Assembly: GCA_963855995.1 (NCBI GenBank)
Contig: OY979725.1
Location: 3,410,001 to 3,474,000 of the forward strand
Direction of reading: 5' to 3'
Length of the DNA: 64,000 nt
From: Muricea muricata
Taxonomy: Eukaryota; Cnidaria; Anthozoa; Malacalcyonacea; Plexauridae
Numbering within the stretch: the stretch's first letter is position 1; every line of letters begins with the position of its first letter. Below are positions 1 through 11,758 of this stretch, in pieces. The notes beneath the pieces were generated by a model. That model worked only from the letters and a program-made list of their open reading frames with translations. It was not told the origin of the DNA and did no database searches. The translations under genes and the position numbers were made by a program.

Positions 1-29
1 AAAACACCACGTAATTTTATTATTGCAAG
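1..29 (+). repeat. End fragment of CACCACGTAAATTTATTATTGCAA repeat family
   Basis: CACCACGTAATTTTATTATT followed by GCAA closely matches 39640-39660. Other copies lie at 44183-44259 (inverted), 45285-45380 and 61910-62020. The rest of this copy is missing or left of the window. Confidence 0.5.
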
Positions 30-749
30 GAACAAGGAAGAAGGAACTTATACAAAGAACTTAAAGAAAGATTTACAAAGAACAAGGAACTAAAGCAAGG
101 AACTTACACAAAGATTTGCTATACATTGCTATAATATGGTATAACTTTTTCTTTAGAATCTCAAGGAAGAAAGCCACATACGTCGCCTTTTCGTGGCACA
201 AAGCCAAACAAATATGAACATAATTATAAAGTATGAACCTAATTTTATTCGCTAATAATGTATATAATATAGAAAAAGAATTGGTTTCCCTGAAAAATTC
301 CTGGTGCATCACTTTTACCAGTATCTCAGAGCAGAGGCGGTGATACAAGTGACGCATACAAAGGTTTTTAAGTTTACTAAAGTTCCCTAAGGCAGCCAGA
401 TATTGGGAAAAAGGTCGGTTATGGCTCTGTACAAATGGCCTCTTTTGATTGTCTGCGATTTTCTCCTTCTGGTAGATGTGAACGTGTAGATTAATAACGA
501 ATGTTCCAAGTTTAGAATTGGTCTCCTGAACAGTTCTGACTGGATTACTCGTTTACATCCACCAAAAAGAGAAATTCGCGCCAGGAATCGCAGCAAAAAC
601 TGTGAACAAGCCTTGAAAGATAGACTGACTCTTCAACATACATGTGATGCGTGTAAAAGGAAGGTCAAACTTGCACAATGTTAGAAATCAATGGCGCTTG
701 CTCTGACAATGGCGCTACTGATGTTTCTTTAACACACTGTTATTTTCAG
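1..749 (+). other. Myosin intron, left edge
   Basis: No exon was recognised. Bases 1-29 match the end of the repeat family also seen at 39626-39700. Bases 29-115 are a degenerate tandem of CAAGGAAC/CAAAGA-type units. The rest shows no readable myosin sequence, so the preceding exon probably lies off the left edge. Confidence 0.5.
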
Positions 750-2598
750 GAATCCATGTTGATAGTGAGCATGCCGGCAGGAAAATCAACAAATTCGGTT
801 TCAAGAAGACAACAGACTTTATCGATGACATTTCGAGTAAGAAATTAGTAAACTTCTTCTTGTGATTGTCAATATGACTGATGATATTTTTCCTTTGCCC
901 ACGTGTTCACCGTGCAATAATGCGCGAAAAGCCCTCAGCCTCGGTGGATAACACAGTTCATTTTAACGATTTAACGATTGTCTCATAGGGATCTCTGGAA
1001 GATCTTCTCTTCAGATTAAACAAAGCTGAACCACACTTTGTAAGGTGAGCACTGCTTATGGGTGTACCGAGCGGGGTGAGTGTGCGACACCCCATCCCCA
1101 ACCTTTGAAAAACTCGCTGGTAAAACGGAGAAAAAACGTCGGAAGATTAATGAAAAGAATTGATATTGTCAGTAAATCAAAACGTTTTTAGAGATACACA
1201 CTCCAAAAGAAGCAAATGAGCTGAAACTATAAAGGCTGGAGCCCCAGAGCTGATAGGTTGAAAAAGCCTAATTCCAGGACAGCAAATAGATGGTTGTGCA
1301 CGAAGAATTCCATTGAATTCGATTGAAAAAATTTCGCTTCGCCGTGGAGGGAGTAGAAATCAGTTCTACTTACTGTGAAAAAAAAGTTAAAGAATTCAAT
1401 AGAATCCTTCAAACGCAACCATCCATATTTCGCAGGAACAGTTTTATGCTAAGAATTTCTCTGTCGTTGAATCAGACTTTAAGAGGGTATTCTTCACTGA
1501 TCAGTACTTTTCAGGCCCGTCTTTCGGTTTCTTAAGTGCATGGAAAGCATATAATGACTTAGGGATGATACAGACATTTATGTGTGAAATTATCCTAGAT
1601 GTATAAAGCCAAACGATAAAAAGATGGCGGATTTGTTCGACCAAGAAAGAGTGATGACACAATTGAAGTACACGGGAGTCCTGGAAACTACTCGTTTAAG
1701 AAAGGAGGTGAGTGTGATTCATATTGATCAAAAATTGATTTGCTTTCACAAATAGATATACGTCACATATAAGTATGTTCTCTTAAACAGTGTGATTACT
1801 TATTTTAAGGGTTATTCAGAACGGATTACATTCCAAGAATTTGTGCGTAGGTATGTATATACATTTGCATCGTTGGTTTAAAATTTAGTCAAGTACCATG
1901 GAATACCACTAACCTATACTAACATGCAGCGTCGTAAGGAGTCGAGTCATTGATTCGAACTAGACTGATGTCATGAAATTCGTTGGCGAAAATCCTGGTG
2001 AAATCGTTGCAACACTGTCATGCAACTTTATTGCGTTGACCGCGTTGTTGCATAATGTTGTCTGGTGTCGCATTATGTTGCTAAATGATGCGACTTCGAT
2101 CAAATTTTGGCAAATTTTATTCATGTTTTGACCATTTGCCAGAGCGGATTTTATATTGCAGTAATAATGTCGTGTTCGTTTAGCCGGTAAACGCACACAG
2201 TCGGCTGTATCATAGATTAAGGATACATAGATGTGCAACTCGGGTATTTCTTGTTTTACGTGGATGGCTTGGGTACGTCATACGCACGCTCATTTTTAAC
2301 AAGTACATATGCAAGATTCTATAAGGAATTAGATAGGGAAATGCAGTTCAGAGCCTGCACTGCGATAAAATATTTTTTCTCAACAATAAATTCCATGTCA
2401 ACAGATACCAGCTGGTTCTGTTTCATTTAAACGAGAAAGTCCGACCAGATGCTTTGAGTTGCAAGGCAATCCTGAGAGCTGCTGGTCTCGATCACTGGCT
2501 TGTTGGAAAAACGAAGATTTTTCTAAAATACTATCACGTGGAAAAACTGGGCACTATTCTTGAGAAATACCGACATTCTGTGATCCTTGTTCAAAGAG
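750..2598 (+). CDS. MYO3: Myosin motor domain, C-terminal exons (5 exons)
   Basis: Exon 750-836 (phase 0 at both ends) ends in QQTLSMTFR, the stretch after actin-binding loop 2. Exon 989-1044 reads SLEDLLFRLNKAEPHFVR, and 1599-1707 continues CIKPND, together forming the myosin hallmark HFVRCIKPN across a phase-2 intron; the same exon carries QLKYTGVLETTRLRKE (SH helix region). Exon 1810-1850 gives GYSERITFQEFVR. Exon 2405-2598 covers the converter, including AGLDHWLVGKTKIFLKYYH, and the start of the lever arm. Domain order and spacing are those of a normal myosin with no frame break. The P-loop and switch motifs lie upstream of the window, so motor activity cannot be judged here. Confidence 0.93.
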
Positions 2599-5500
2599 GT
2601 TTGTGCACATGCGTACGCGTTTCCTTCTGTGCTATTAGCCACTTCCCAATCGAGAACCGCAAAGTATCTATGGATTATTTGGAGGTACAATGCAAAGTTT
2701 CAGAGAACTTTAGAAGTTAATATTATAGCAAGAAGATATAAAACATTCCTCATCATCTCTGAGAAAAAAGCCTAAAAGGTTGTTTACATTATTCGTTCCA
2801 TGTCTTATGACTGGTGCTCTGTGTCGCGCTGTCCCTCCAAACAATCCTTGCATGTTTTGCGGACTCGATTGGAAAAGGCTAATTCCTCGAGCTTTTCTCC
2901 AACCGTTTAACGCTTTGCTACCTTTTAAACCGATCTTTCTTTTTCTTAACGTTTCTGCCCGCAGTTGTACGTGCTTGGTTGCAAAGAAGACGTTTTAAAC
3001 ACGTTCGCGACAAGCGACATGAAAGTGCTATCGTGCTACAAAAAGGTTAGTGTCAGCTACTCCCGCAGAGCATTGCACCAGCATCGCAGAGCTTCGGCTC
3101 CTGCAGGAGGAGCTGCAGTTGATGGATTTTTCACAACTGTGTCCGGCTAGAATGTCGAAATGTGCATGATTTCCACTCGAGATTGAGACAGATTTGTCCA
3201 GAAATTATTGAAAGGGATTATTTGAAGGGATTGCATACGCAAATAACTAAACTCTTTGTTGTTAAATATCACATCGGAGAACCAATTAACAATGGACCAT
3301 TCCCCTTTTAGACAAACTTTTGAACTAGGATTATTCATCAGCACAGGTAGAAAGAGCATCCTAAATTTATTAAAATATTGAAGTTTGGTTGCAAAACATT
3401 GTAAAATGTGGAAAATATAGCCCTGTGAAGTTTGCAAATTTTGTATACTTTTGTATTACGCGCGGAAAAGTGTAATCACATTTTGAATTCTCATTACACT
3501 TTTCCGCCCGCAATACAAAAGTATACAAAATTTGCAAACTTCACAGGACTATATTTTCCACATTTTAAAATATTTTGCCACCAAACTTCACCACTTTACT
3601 AAACTTAGGATGCTCTTTCCAGCTGTGCTAATGAATATCACTAACTCAAAAGTTTGTCTAAAAGGGGAATGGTCTATTGAGGGTGTCCACGTTACAGTTG
3701 ACGCTGTCCAACGCATACTGATTTTATTAGCTGCCGGAAAAAAGCATGAAAACCAATGAGACTAGGGATATGGAGTTTGCAAGAGACAAAAAGTGACCAT
3801 CAAACGTGTATAGAAAGTTAAAGTCTCTAAAAATCACAATCTGGTAGATAGCGCTATTCACCTTTTGTACAATCTCCCCTGAGATGGTTTAGCACCTCCC
3901 CTGAGAAATTTTGGACATAGTTTGGTCAAGTTTGCATCAATTAGTATTTTGGTTTAAACTTTGTACTCACAGTCCAGTCTTTGACACATTACATACACAA
4001 ATGTAGGCCACAGTAGATGAACAAGATATTTAATCACCTGTTATCTTCTTGCTGGTTTTTCTGCTTTGCTGTACAATGCAAGTGATAAGTATTTTTTTTC
4101 CAGTGTTTCGGGGACGTGTGGTGCGCAAGAAATACGGAAACATGCTAAACAAGAGGGAAAGAAAAGCCATCGTTATTCAAGCAGGTAGAAAAAATCTTGT
4201 CATCATAAAATTATGATTTTACAGAATGTTCGTTCAGTTCATTACATTCTAGTTCACTATATTTCATTTCACTTCAATTCAGTTCAGTTAAGCTTCATTC
4301 CACTTCGGTTCAATACATTTTATTTTATTTTCATCCATTATATCTCATCTTATTTTTCAGTTCATTTCAATTCATTCCAGTTCAGTTCAGTACTTTTTCA
4401 TTTGATCTATGTTCTTTAATTTCATTTTCATTTCTGTTCATTTCAATTCTGTTTATTTAAGTATGTTAAATTCAGTTCAGTTCTGTCTATTGGCAAAGTT
4501 TAGGTTTAACTACCACAACCCCGTTTACTGACAAAGAATGCGTTCGATTTGTTAATCGGGTGAATAGTGATAACAAACAACGGATAACGATCACTTAATG
4601 CATGGTGGTGATAGCGGTACAGCAAGACAAATCTAAACCTGTCAATTAAAGAATTCGTCATAAAAGCTGTAGGTTTTTTGTCCCTAACACCTATTCTTGT
4701 ACACAGCCGTGCGTGGTTGGCTAGCAATGAGGAAATACAAAAGATTACAATACAGGAGGGAACGAGGCGCGATAAAGCTACAAGCTGGTACGTTTAATTT
4801 GGATGTTAGATGTGACGTTGGAATTATTTTGTCCGCAAGCCGTCTTTGGGCTCATAATGAATTTTCATATCTTAATCTTATATCTATATCATCTTCAGTA
4901 TTCCGTGGTTATCGCGTCAAGAGGTTCTTCCAAAAAGAATTGGAAATGCGAAGAAGAGCTAGAATAGGTAATGATAAGTCAAACTTCAGGTCGTATAAAA
5001 GATGTGATGGATTATAAGATGTGTGACACTGTAAGCTATGAAAAGAGTTGAGATATTATTTTGCATTGACTATTTTCTTGATCCCTTGCATCTTAGAACG
5101 ACAAGAAGCAGCAGCGAGAAAGATTACTGCAGGTAAACCACCATCTTGAATAAGACTGTCGCCTAAATCGCTGCATGGTTTCCCAACGGGGCCAGTTGTT
5201 CAAAAGCGTGTTAGTTGCACCCTGGGTTAACGTAAAACTAAAAAGAAACTTTACAGCTTGGAAATATTTCTTTACAAATCTTGTCTGGATCAATAGTAGT
5301 TTTGATTTCTGAAACTTTAAAAGAAACAGACAAGTAGAAATAGAGAAACTAAACAGTGCAAGGTTAAACTTTAACGCTAGGTTAAGGCTAACCCTGCTTT
5401 GAATAACCGGTCCAATGAGTAATGGAACTGTAACCAATGAGTAATGGAAAGTGTCATTGAACAGGGGACGAGGGAGTATATGGTGATCATGTCCTTACTT

Positions 5501-8500
5501 GCAGTTGAGTGCTACGTATCTAAGCATTACCAAGGGCGTCCCTAGAAACGTCATTTTAACAACTCACTCTGATCATTGTTGTAAAGCCAAGCCTTGATGA
5601 GAGACTACTACCAGCCCACAATCTTAATACGTCGAAGAAATCAAAGCAACCGGAGAAAACCCACGTGAGAAATGAGAGATCTCATGAGAGATGAACGCGG
5701 TTTGCTCATTGATATGTACACATCAATGGGGGTTTGCTTGCGAGAATCATTCCACGTCAACAAATTCAACTATAATTTGTATTTTTTTATATTTTAGCCG
5801 TTCGAGGATTCCAAGGAAGGAAGAAGTACGGACGTCTTTTGGAGAAATCTTCTCAAATGGAGACGAAGATGATCTATTTTCTTCAACAGGTCCTTAGGAA
5901 AATATTACTAATACGTATACTGTAAATGTACGTTGATCTCGAGTGGAAATCACACAAATGTCGAAATCTAAGCCGGGAACAGTTGAGTTCATCATCAACT
6001 ACAGGCTTCCGACAGGAATGGGACCTAAGCCTTTGAGATGTCGGTGCAATGCTCTGACCGCAAAACCGCTGGAGTTAGCTGATAAGAGCAAGCGTAATAG
6101 ACCGATTGCATTGTGGGCAAAATTTTGAAAAAAGTTGAAACAGGAAAATTTATTACCACAGCATTGAAGAGCATCCTAGAATTAGTAAAATTGCATTTTA
6201 AGTTTGGTTGCAAAACGTTGTAAAATGTGGAAAATGTATGACTGTGAAGATTGCAAAGTTTGTATATTTTTGTATTACGCACGGAAAATTGATACCGACA
6301 TCGAGAAAACGGTATCAATTTTCAGTGCGTAATACAGAAGTGTACAAAGTTCGCAAACTTTGCAGGGCTATATTTTCGTCATTTTATAACATTTCGCGAC
6401 CAAACTTTGTAATTTTACTAATTTTAGGATGCTCTTCAATGCTGTGGTAATGAATTTTCCCACTTCAACTTTTTTCAAAATTCTGTCCATAATGCAATCG
6501 GTCCATTCACCGTAGCAAAAAAGATGGCGCATGCTGATTTTACCAAAATGCATTGCGGTCTGAAATCGTTAAAAGAACAAATTAACGTCTTTTGAAGAAC
6601 AGACGTCTTTTGGAGAACAAAAGGTAATCGGTTATTTTTACACTCGTGTTAAAACTTCAGTCCATTAGATTTGCTCCTTATCATCTTTTCCCAGCTATTC
6701 TTACATGATACCTGCAATGTATTCCGGTAAAATCGACGTGCCCCCATCTTTTTTGCTACGGTGAGTTGTATAATATTGCTTTAATCAATCCTTATGTTCC
6801 TTAACAACTAGACTGTTTTGTTACTAAATTCCATTTGTTTGCACAGGTCACACATCTGTGCGACGAATTTTACGGAATACAGAGGGAACTAAACAAGCCG
6901 GTAAGATTACATTGATTGTGCTATATATATGACTATAATAATAATTGCATTACGATTATACTGACACGATGTACTACAGAGTGTGATAAAATAGATTTTA
7001 CCATATAAATGGATCGTTTAGGCATTTTACAACAAAATTGACCTAAGTTCCTAGTTGTTACCGGTAATTCTCGCTATGTCAGGACATTTGAAATCATGCA
7101 GACAGGCTTCATGCTCAAAAAATGTTATAGTTCCATGTTTGCATCTTAGCTTAAACAGGTACTCCTATACCTCTGTTCCACACTTGTTTGTACATCTAGT
7201 CAGACAAAGATCACAGAAATATGTCAATATTGTGTTCGAAAAAACAGCAAATCTTTGGTTGGTAGTCTCTGTACAAGTCAAACGAATTGATTTTGTACCA
7301 TTATTTCTAAGGTTCCTGAAACACAACGATACACTGAAGTCACACAAGGTTTGGTTGCACCACCACGTCACGAGCAAAGTAAGATAAGAAATATAAAGTA
7401 TCACTGAAAATTGTACCTTAGTACAATCAGCTTATTTAACATGCTAGTTTTCTCCTGTCATTTCACAGATAAAACGAAGGAAAAGCCCCCTGAAAAGTTA
7501 CCACAAATGGAAAGGTGAGCCATTGTGTGCAAGGAACAATGTCTATTGTATATAGAATTGGAATTGTATGTGATGGAGAAACTACTGCTTTTTCATTCAC
7601 AGAATTGACCATAACGTAGAGTTGCTTAATGGAGGAAGTGAAATAAAACCATTGAAGGTTAGCTACTTTCATTAGTCTCGACTTCGAGAAACTACAAACT
7701 CTGAGAAGTGCCTAAGAGAAGTACCTAGGAGAACTACTGTAACTAAAGGCTCGCTCGATTTTTGCTGAGATTTTGTTCTTCTAAAGGATGTGAAAACGTC
7801 GATGAGTTGTAAATGCGCCAGGTTATACAATCTTATAACAACATCATTTAGTATCCACTCTTTTACATCCTCTAAAAGGAAAAAATTGCAGCTAAAATTA
7901 AATTGTCACGGGTGTGTTGACAAGTTGTGATCGCATTGCGAGTTTCTCGTAATCAAGTCTAAAGCACAAACTGTTATCCATTCCTAGCAAGCTTGATGGA
8001 ATGGTAAGACTTGATACAAGGTTGTTGATGTAACAAGAATGTTATAACGTTAAGAAAACAAGACTGTAGCAATGCTATTGAATCATCACCTTATTGGCTT
8101 TGCTGGAACAACCTTGCAACAAGTCTAATAACATCAACAAGGTTATTACAAGTTGCTAGCAAGTTGTTCTAAAACTGTTGACAATTTGGCACAAGCAGTG
8201 CGAACACAACTGGTTGACGGCTTGCTTACAAACTTGCTGCAAATTCTGAGCACTTTTGCGTGGTGTACCAGCACGATTCGATAGAGCTACTTTTCTTTTC
8301 AGAGTAATCCTATTGCACAGTCCAACCAAGCGAAACAGAAAAGCAACAAGACCTCACCAAAGAAGACGTACTCGACTCCTATCAATGAATCTGGCTACAA
8401 AATCAATCCTATAGTGCTGGAAACGCAAAGAGAGATGGAAGTGGAAGTCGAACGGAAACGGCGAAGTGAGTCGTTTATAGTCGATACTAATCCCTTAGGT

Positions 8501-8860
8501 CTGAACTACCGTGGGATTGAAAAACTGAAAGAGCCCACAACGCGAGCCAGAGAATATAGGACTGGTGAAACTAGAAAGATTCTGGAGAAAAGAATAGAAC
8601 AAGAGAGTAATGAAGCGAGGAAGAGGGAGTCAAGTAACGTCGTGGTAGTACGTCAGCCTTCAAATGTCGGTTACGTCAGGAGGAAACCCCAGGAAGCAGG
8701 CAGACATGAGACGACACAACATGGCGAGTTACATGAAGTAGAGAACGCCACAGATTTTCGAGCCAGGTTACGGAGGACTGGACAGATTGAGGAAGGTTCG
8801 GGACTGCACAGGATAGAACTTGCTAGACAACATTCCCAGCGGATTATCGACGTACAATAA
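750..8860 (+). CDS. MYO3: Unconventional myosin, class III-like (3' half, 16 exons, partial)
   Basis: Actin-based motor. Class III myosins have an N-terminal kinase, a motor, IQ motifs and an actin-binding tail, and act in microvillus- or stereocilium-like protrusions; the kinase and most of the motor lie left of the window. Coding exons with GT-AG borders and consistent phases: 750-836, 989-1044, 1599-1707, 1810-1850, 2405-2598, 2965-3045, 4104-4184, 4707-4787, 4899-4967, 5097-5132, 5798-5889, 6847-6900, 7312-7378, 7469-7514, 7603-7657, 8303-8860. They total 1707 nt, or 568 residues plus TAA. The class call rests on the KTKIFLKYYHVEKL converter/neck junction, a DFRxxLRxTxQ motif near the C-terminus as in MYO3 tails, and linkage to Sp5 as in human MYO3B-SP5. 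That this is a myosin is near certain; class III is probable. The donor after 5889 (GTCCTT) is weak. Confidence 0.87.
2965..5889 (+). CDS. MYO3: Myosin neck: IQ-motif exons
   Basis: Six exons encode the light-chain/calmodulin-binding lever arm. Five IQ or IQ-like motifs can be read: VQRVVRAWLQRRRF (across the 2598/2965 junction), LQKVFRGRVVRKKY, IQAAVRGWLAMRKY, LQAVFRGYRVKRFF and ITAAVRGFQGRKKY. Exons 2965-3045, 4104-4184 and 4707-4787 are all exactly 81 nt, and 4899-4967 is 69 nt; all begin and end in phase 1, with the intron falling just after the Q of the IQ core. This regular symmetric pattern suggests growth by tandem exon duplication. To my knowledge vertebrate MYO3 proteins have two or three IQ motifs, so this neck looks longer. 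Exon 5798-5889 ends in a short stretch running on to QQ|VTHLCDEFYG. Confidence 0.9.
3290..3679. repeat. Foldback element, family A, copy 1 (myosin intron)
   Basis: A near-perfect palindrome of about 390 bp with arms of about 180 bp. The outer ends read AATGGACCATTCCCCTTTTA and its complement, and the centre is flanked by TTTGTATTACGCGCGG and its complement near 3450-3520. It lies in the intron between exons 2965-3045 and 4104-4184. No coding capacity is seen, so it is probably a non-autonomous DNA transposon. Confidence 0.85.
4225..4490. repeat. Degenerate TTCAGTTCATTTCA simple repeat
   Basis: Low-complexity tract made of imperfect (T/A)TTCA(G/T)TTC units in a myosin intron. The open frame across it is an artefact of composition. 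Confidence 0.75.
5188..5413. repeat. Foldback element, family B (GGGGCCRGTTGT ends), copy 1
   Basis: The left end, GGGGCCAGTTGTTCAAAAGC, mirrors the right end near 5394-5413, which reads GCTTTGAATAACCGGTCC. Inner stretches around the GGTTAA motifs also pair. About 226 bp, in the intron between 5132 and 5798. Related copies: 28847-29086 and 45848-45998. Confidence 0.65.
6096..6508. repeat. Foldback element, family A, copy 2 (myosin intron)
   Basis: Arms of about 190 bp run from ACCGATTGCATT to AATGCAATCGGT, with a central hairpin around ATTGATACCGACATCG and GGTATCAATTTTC. It shares the TTTGTATTACGC..GGAAAA core and the GCGACCAAACTTTG arm with the other family A copies. It sits in the 957-bp intron before exon 6847-6900. 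Confidence 0.85.
6847..8860 (+). CDS. MYO3: Myosin tail exons and stop codon
   Basis: Exons 6847-6900, 7312-7378, 7469-7514, 7603-7657 and 8303-8860 encode a charged, Lys/Arg/Glu-rich tail with no globular domain I recognise. The last exon (186 codons with stop) contains a long polar, probably partly helical stretch (EVEVERKRR and following) and, about 30-40 residues from the end, ATDFRARLRRTGQ. That fits the DFRxxLRxTxQ pattern at the C-terminus of vertebrate MYO3A, in the actin-binding tail homology region; this is a by-eye match to remembered family features. The start of the last exon is set by a polypyrimidine tract plus AG at 8301-8302. Confidence 0.8.
8010..8265. repeat. ACAAGTTGTTGCAACA-rich interspersed repeat
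   Basis: Dense imperfect CAAGTTG/CAACTTG words in the last myosin intron. Similar texture occurs at 30270-30560, 33960-34150, 36030-36260 and 36536-36640, suggesting one dispersed family; I cannot fix its borders. Confidence 0.5.
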
Positions 8861-8955
8861 TGTACAAGAATAGCTGTGACTAGGAGTGGGGAACTTAAAG
8901 TTACACAGAAAAAAGTGCAAGGCAGAAAATGAAAAGAAATGTTCCCACAAATGAA

Positions 8956-8961
8956 AATAAA
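8956..8961 (+). terminator. Poly(A) signal of the myosin gene
   Basis: Canonical AATAAA about 96 nt after the TAA stop. It is followed by AT-rich sequence, consistent with a short 3' UTR. Confidence 0.6.
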
Positions 8962-8966
8962 CTGTT

Positions 8967-11350
8967 AAAAGGCAGAACTTTATATTATCATTCAGTGAAC
9001 ACACATACTATAATTTTTATCTTTAAAAAAGTAATTTTGTATATATAAACATAATGGCTAATTTTTCATTACTTGTGGATGTATATTCGGTTAATGCATG
9101 TGTACGCACTATTTAAAGATTATGCATGTTTAAAATATACTGGTATAGACAACCTATCTCATTCATACACTGCACACTTTTCTTACATTTATTTATCTAT
9201 TTTCATACGTGCACACAATTTGAATACAAAATATTTTGTAAAAAAAAGTAAGGAAATAAAAATACTTAATGATAAACAATTGTCAATTAGCAAGAGCTTA
9301 TGTTTGAATTTTTTTTAAGTTATTCATTAGCTTATTCAAAACTGTCTTCAATTTCAAGCAAACAAAAAGAACAATGCTACTGCATTAAGTAGCTGCAAAT
9401 TAGGCATTAATTCGACTGTATGCACAAGCCAAACCTGAAGTTACGTCGCAAGGGCAAACCTAATTTAAACATAAAGCGCTTGTTTGTATGTGCTAAAACT
9501 GATCAGTAATAATTGATTGCTTCCATCAAGCTTGCTTAAATTAAACCCAATGTGTATAGCACATCTGTTGTAGAATTGATTTTTTTCTCATTTGATGTTT
9601 TTGCATATAATGGGGTTTTGTGGAACTCTTTCAAATCAGAGAAAACGATTATTTTGCATGAAAATTGCCATGATTTGTTCACAAGGGTAACAATGTTAAA
9701 ACAAGAATACAGAAATTGCGATAAGGATATGGAGTTGAGATTAACTATATATTTTACATCAATATATTCTTACATGAATACTCGAACGTAAAAACATTGA
9801 ACTTTTATATCATGTCAGAGAATTTAAACTTCGAGGAAAACTCTGTATGACTATATAGCGTATAATTTGACAAGGTTTATTATGGAAAACTGACGGTTAA
9901 GGTATACAGGGTGCATAAAAAATGAAATCCTAGCTTCGAATAAAAACAATTGGCAATCTATATACTTTTGAAGGCCCTACCATCCAGCTTTAGCTCATGT
10001 ATTAAATTTGAGCAAGAGATTGACGAGAAATTTTGCTTAGAGAAGGTGCAGTTGGAAAAATATAATGCGTGAGATAGGCCGTAAATTAATTCTCTTTAAA
10101 AACGTTAACAGATTTGTGTGATAGTTTCTGTGATTCTGTGATTTTAGCACTTTGTCAGTCACTTGAATATGTCATAAACTACCCTAATGTTCCGCTGCAA
10201 GTGAGTAATTTCGTCCATATCTTTCAGTTACACATATTCACAAAAAAGTACATTATGTAATGTTGATCAACATTAGTCAACTGAAAAAAATCTAAGTTAA
10301 TGTTTCTTAAATTTGCCTTTAAAATTCCGAAAATTTTATTTTACTTCGGGTATTCTGATTTAGTAACATTATCTGCTGTACTCTGTGTCTACAATTTAGT
10401 TTCTATTGCTTAGTTCCTATATATGGAATGAAATTTTATCACTGCACATTCTGCTTTTATCACTACACGAATTGGTTATCGAATCTGTTTTGTGTAAGTT
10501 AATATTCATATTCATCAGTGAGTTTTTTCTTTACAATTTATGTCTTGCTAGATTAAGTCTTCCCGATCGTTCTTTACTCTTTGTTCGTCTTCGTCATCCA
10601 ACTTCCCAGTTAGCTTACACATCTTTCTAGATATCTTTTATCGAATCAGTTTTGTTAAGTTAATATCTATATATATTCATTAATATCATGTACCTCAGTA
10701 CAATAAATTGCTTATAGTTCCTATATATGGAATAAAATTTTATCACTGCCCATTCTGCTTTTATCACTGCACGAATTAGTTATCACTGCACACTAAAATT
10801 AGTTATGGAGTCTTGTTTGTTCCCACTTAAAATATGTCAGCCTTTTCCCTGTTAAAGTTTATTGGAAACCTGATCACGAGAGAGTCTGCACACTGAATTT
10901 GGCAAGCTGCGATGGGCATGAATTGTGACCTCTCGTTAAAAAATCAAAAGATAAGGATAAAAATGTATGTCAAAATGAGGGAGTGGAACTTTTGTTTTAT
11001 CCCACTTATATAGAGAATCAAAGTTCGACTGGGGAGATCCTCGTAGAATGGGAGCTATAGGAATGACCTATTTTGCACTTGGAAAGGGAGATTCTATGCC
11101 ACTGGGACTTGGGTTCATTGGCAAAAAAATCCCAATAGAAAATGGGATTACGATCGGAACAAGGCAGCCACTATGGACTATATGGGATTTGCGTATTTGG
11201 ACAATGGGACTTAGTTAAAATTTGTGCTGGGAAATGGGAATATAGCTCCCTCTTCAGAACTCTGCTGAATGGATAACCTCGTAGCAGTAGGTTCCAATGT
11301 TTTCTTTATTCAGTCTCAGTAAGCAGTACTATCTGAATTAATCTATTTAT
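8967..11350. other. Gene-free AT-rich flank downstream of the myosin gene
   Basis: Very AT-rich with short open frames only and no recognisable protein. The only structure seen is the local duplication at 10406-10800 and ATGGGA-rich sequence around 11030-11240. Confidence 0.5.
10406..10800 (+). repeat. Local direct duplication (TATATATGGAAT...TTTTATCACTGCAC)
   Basis: The block starting TTCCTATATATGGAATGAAA near 10415, with CATTCTGCTTTTATCACT, recurs near 10710-10780 with few changes. Between them, CGAATCTGTTTTGTGTAAGT and CGAATCAGTTTTGTTAAGT mark a second pair of related segments. Two diverged direct copies roughly 290 bp apart. Confidence 0.65.
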
Positions 11351-11758
11351 CAATAGCGACGCCATCTTGAATCGTGATGCATTGTGGTCTATCCAAGGTA
11401 AAAACCACCATGTAAATGCCGTTATCGTTAGAGGAATACGCCGTACGGGAAAAATATTGCGATGAATGTTTTCTTAGTTACAATGGGGATATGCAATCAA
11501 TATTCTAAGCACTTTATGTCATCAGCGTGCACATATGGGTAAATGGATTTTAAGTAAAAAATTTCATTCGGATTTATTTATCTTCCTAGGGTTTCCTTTG
11601 TTCTATAAGTTTCCCTGAGCATTTGTCTGTTATTTACAATGATAAAAATAACTTCTCCCATATATTTTATTTATGGCGGTTTAAAACAGTTAAATTACCC
11701 TGGATAGACCACAATGCACCGCTATATGTTCAAAATTCAAGATGGCGTCCTATTATTG
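11351..11758. repeat. Foldback element with CGCCATCTTGAAT arms
   Basis: Left arm 11351-11403 contains GACGCCATCTTGAATC and GCATTGTGGTCTATCCA; the inverted counterpart lies at about 11698-11758. About 408 bp overall, with an AT-rich unpaired middle. No coding capacity. Confidence 0.75.

Noticed and set aside
750..836. Alternative reading frame IHVDSEHAGRKINKFGF in the first myosin exon
   Set aside because: Open, but its phase does not join to SLEDLLFRLNK; the frame ending QQTLSMTFR does and matches the expected myosin sequence after loop 2.
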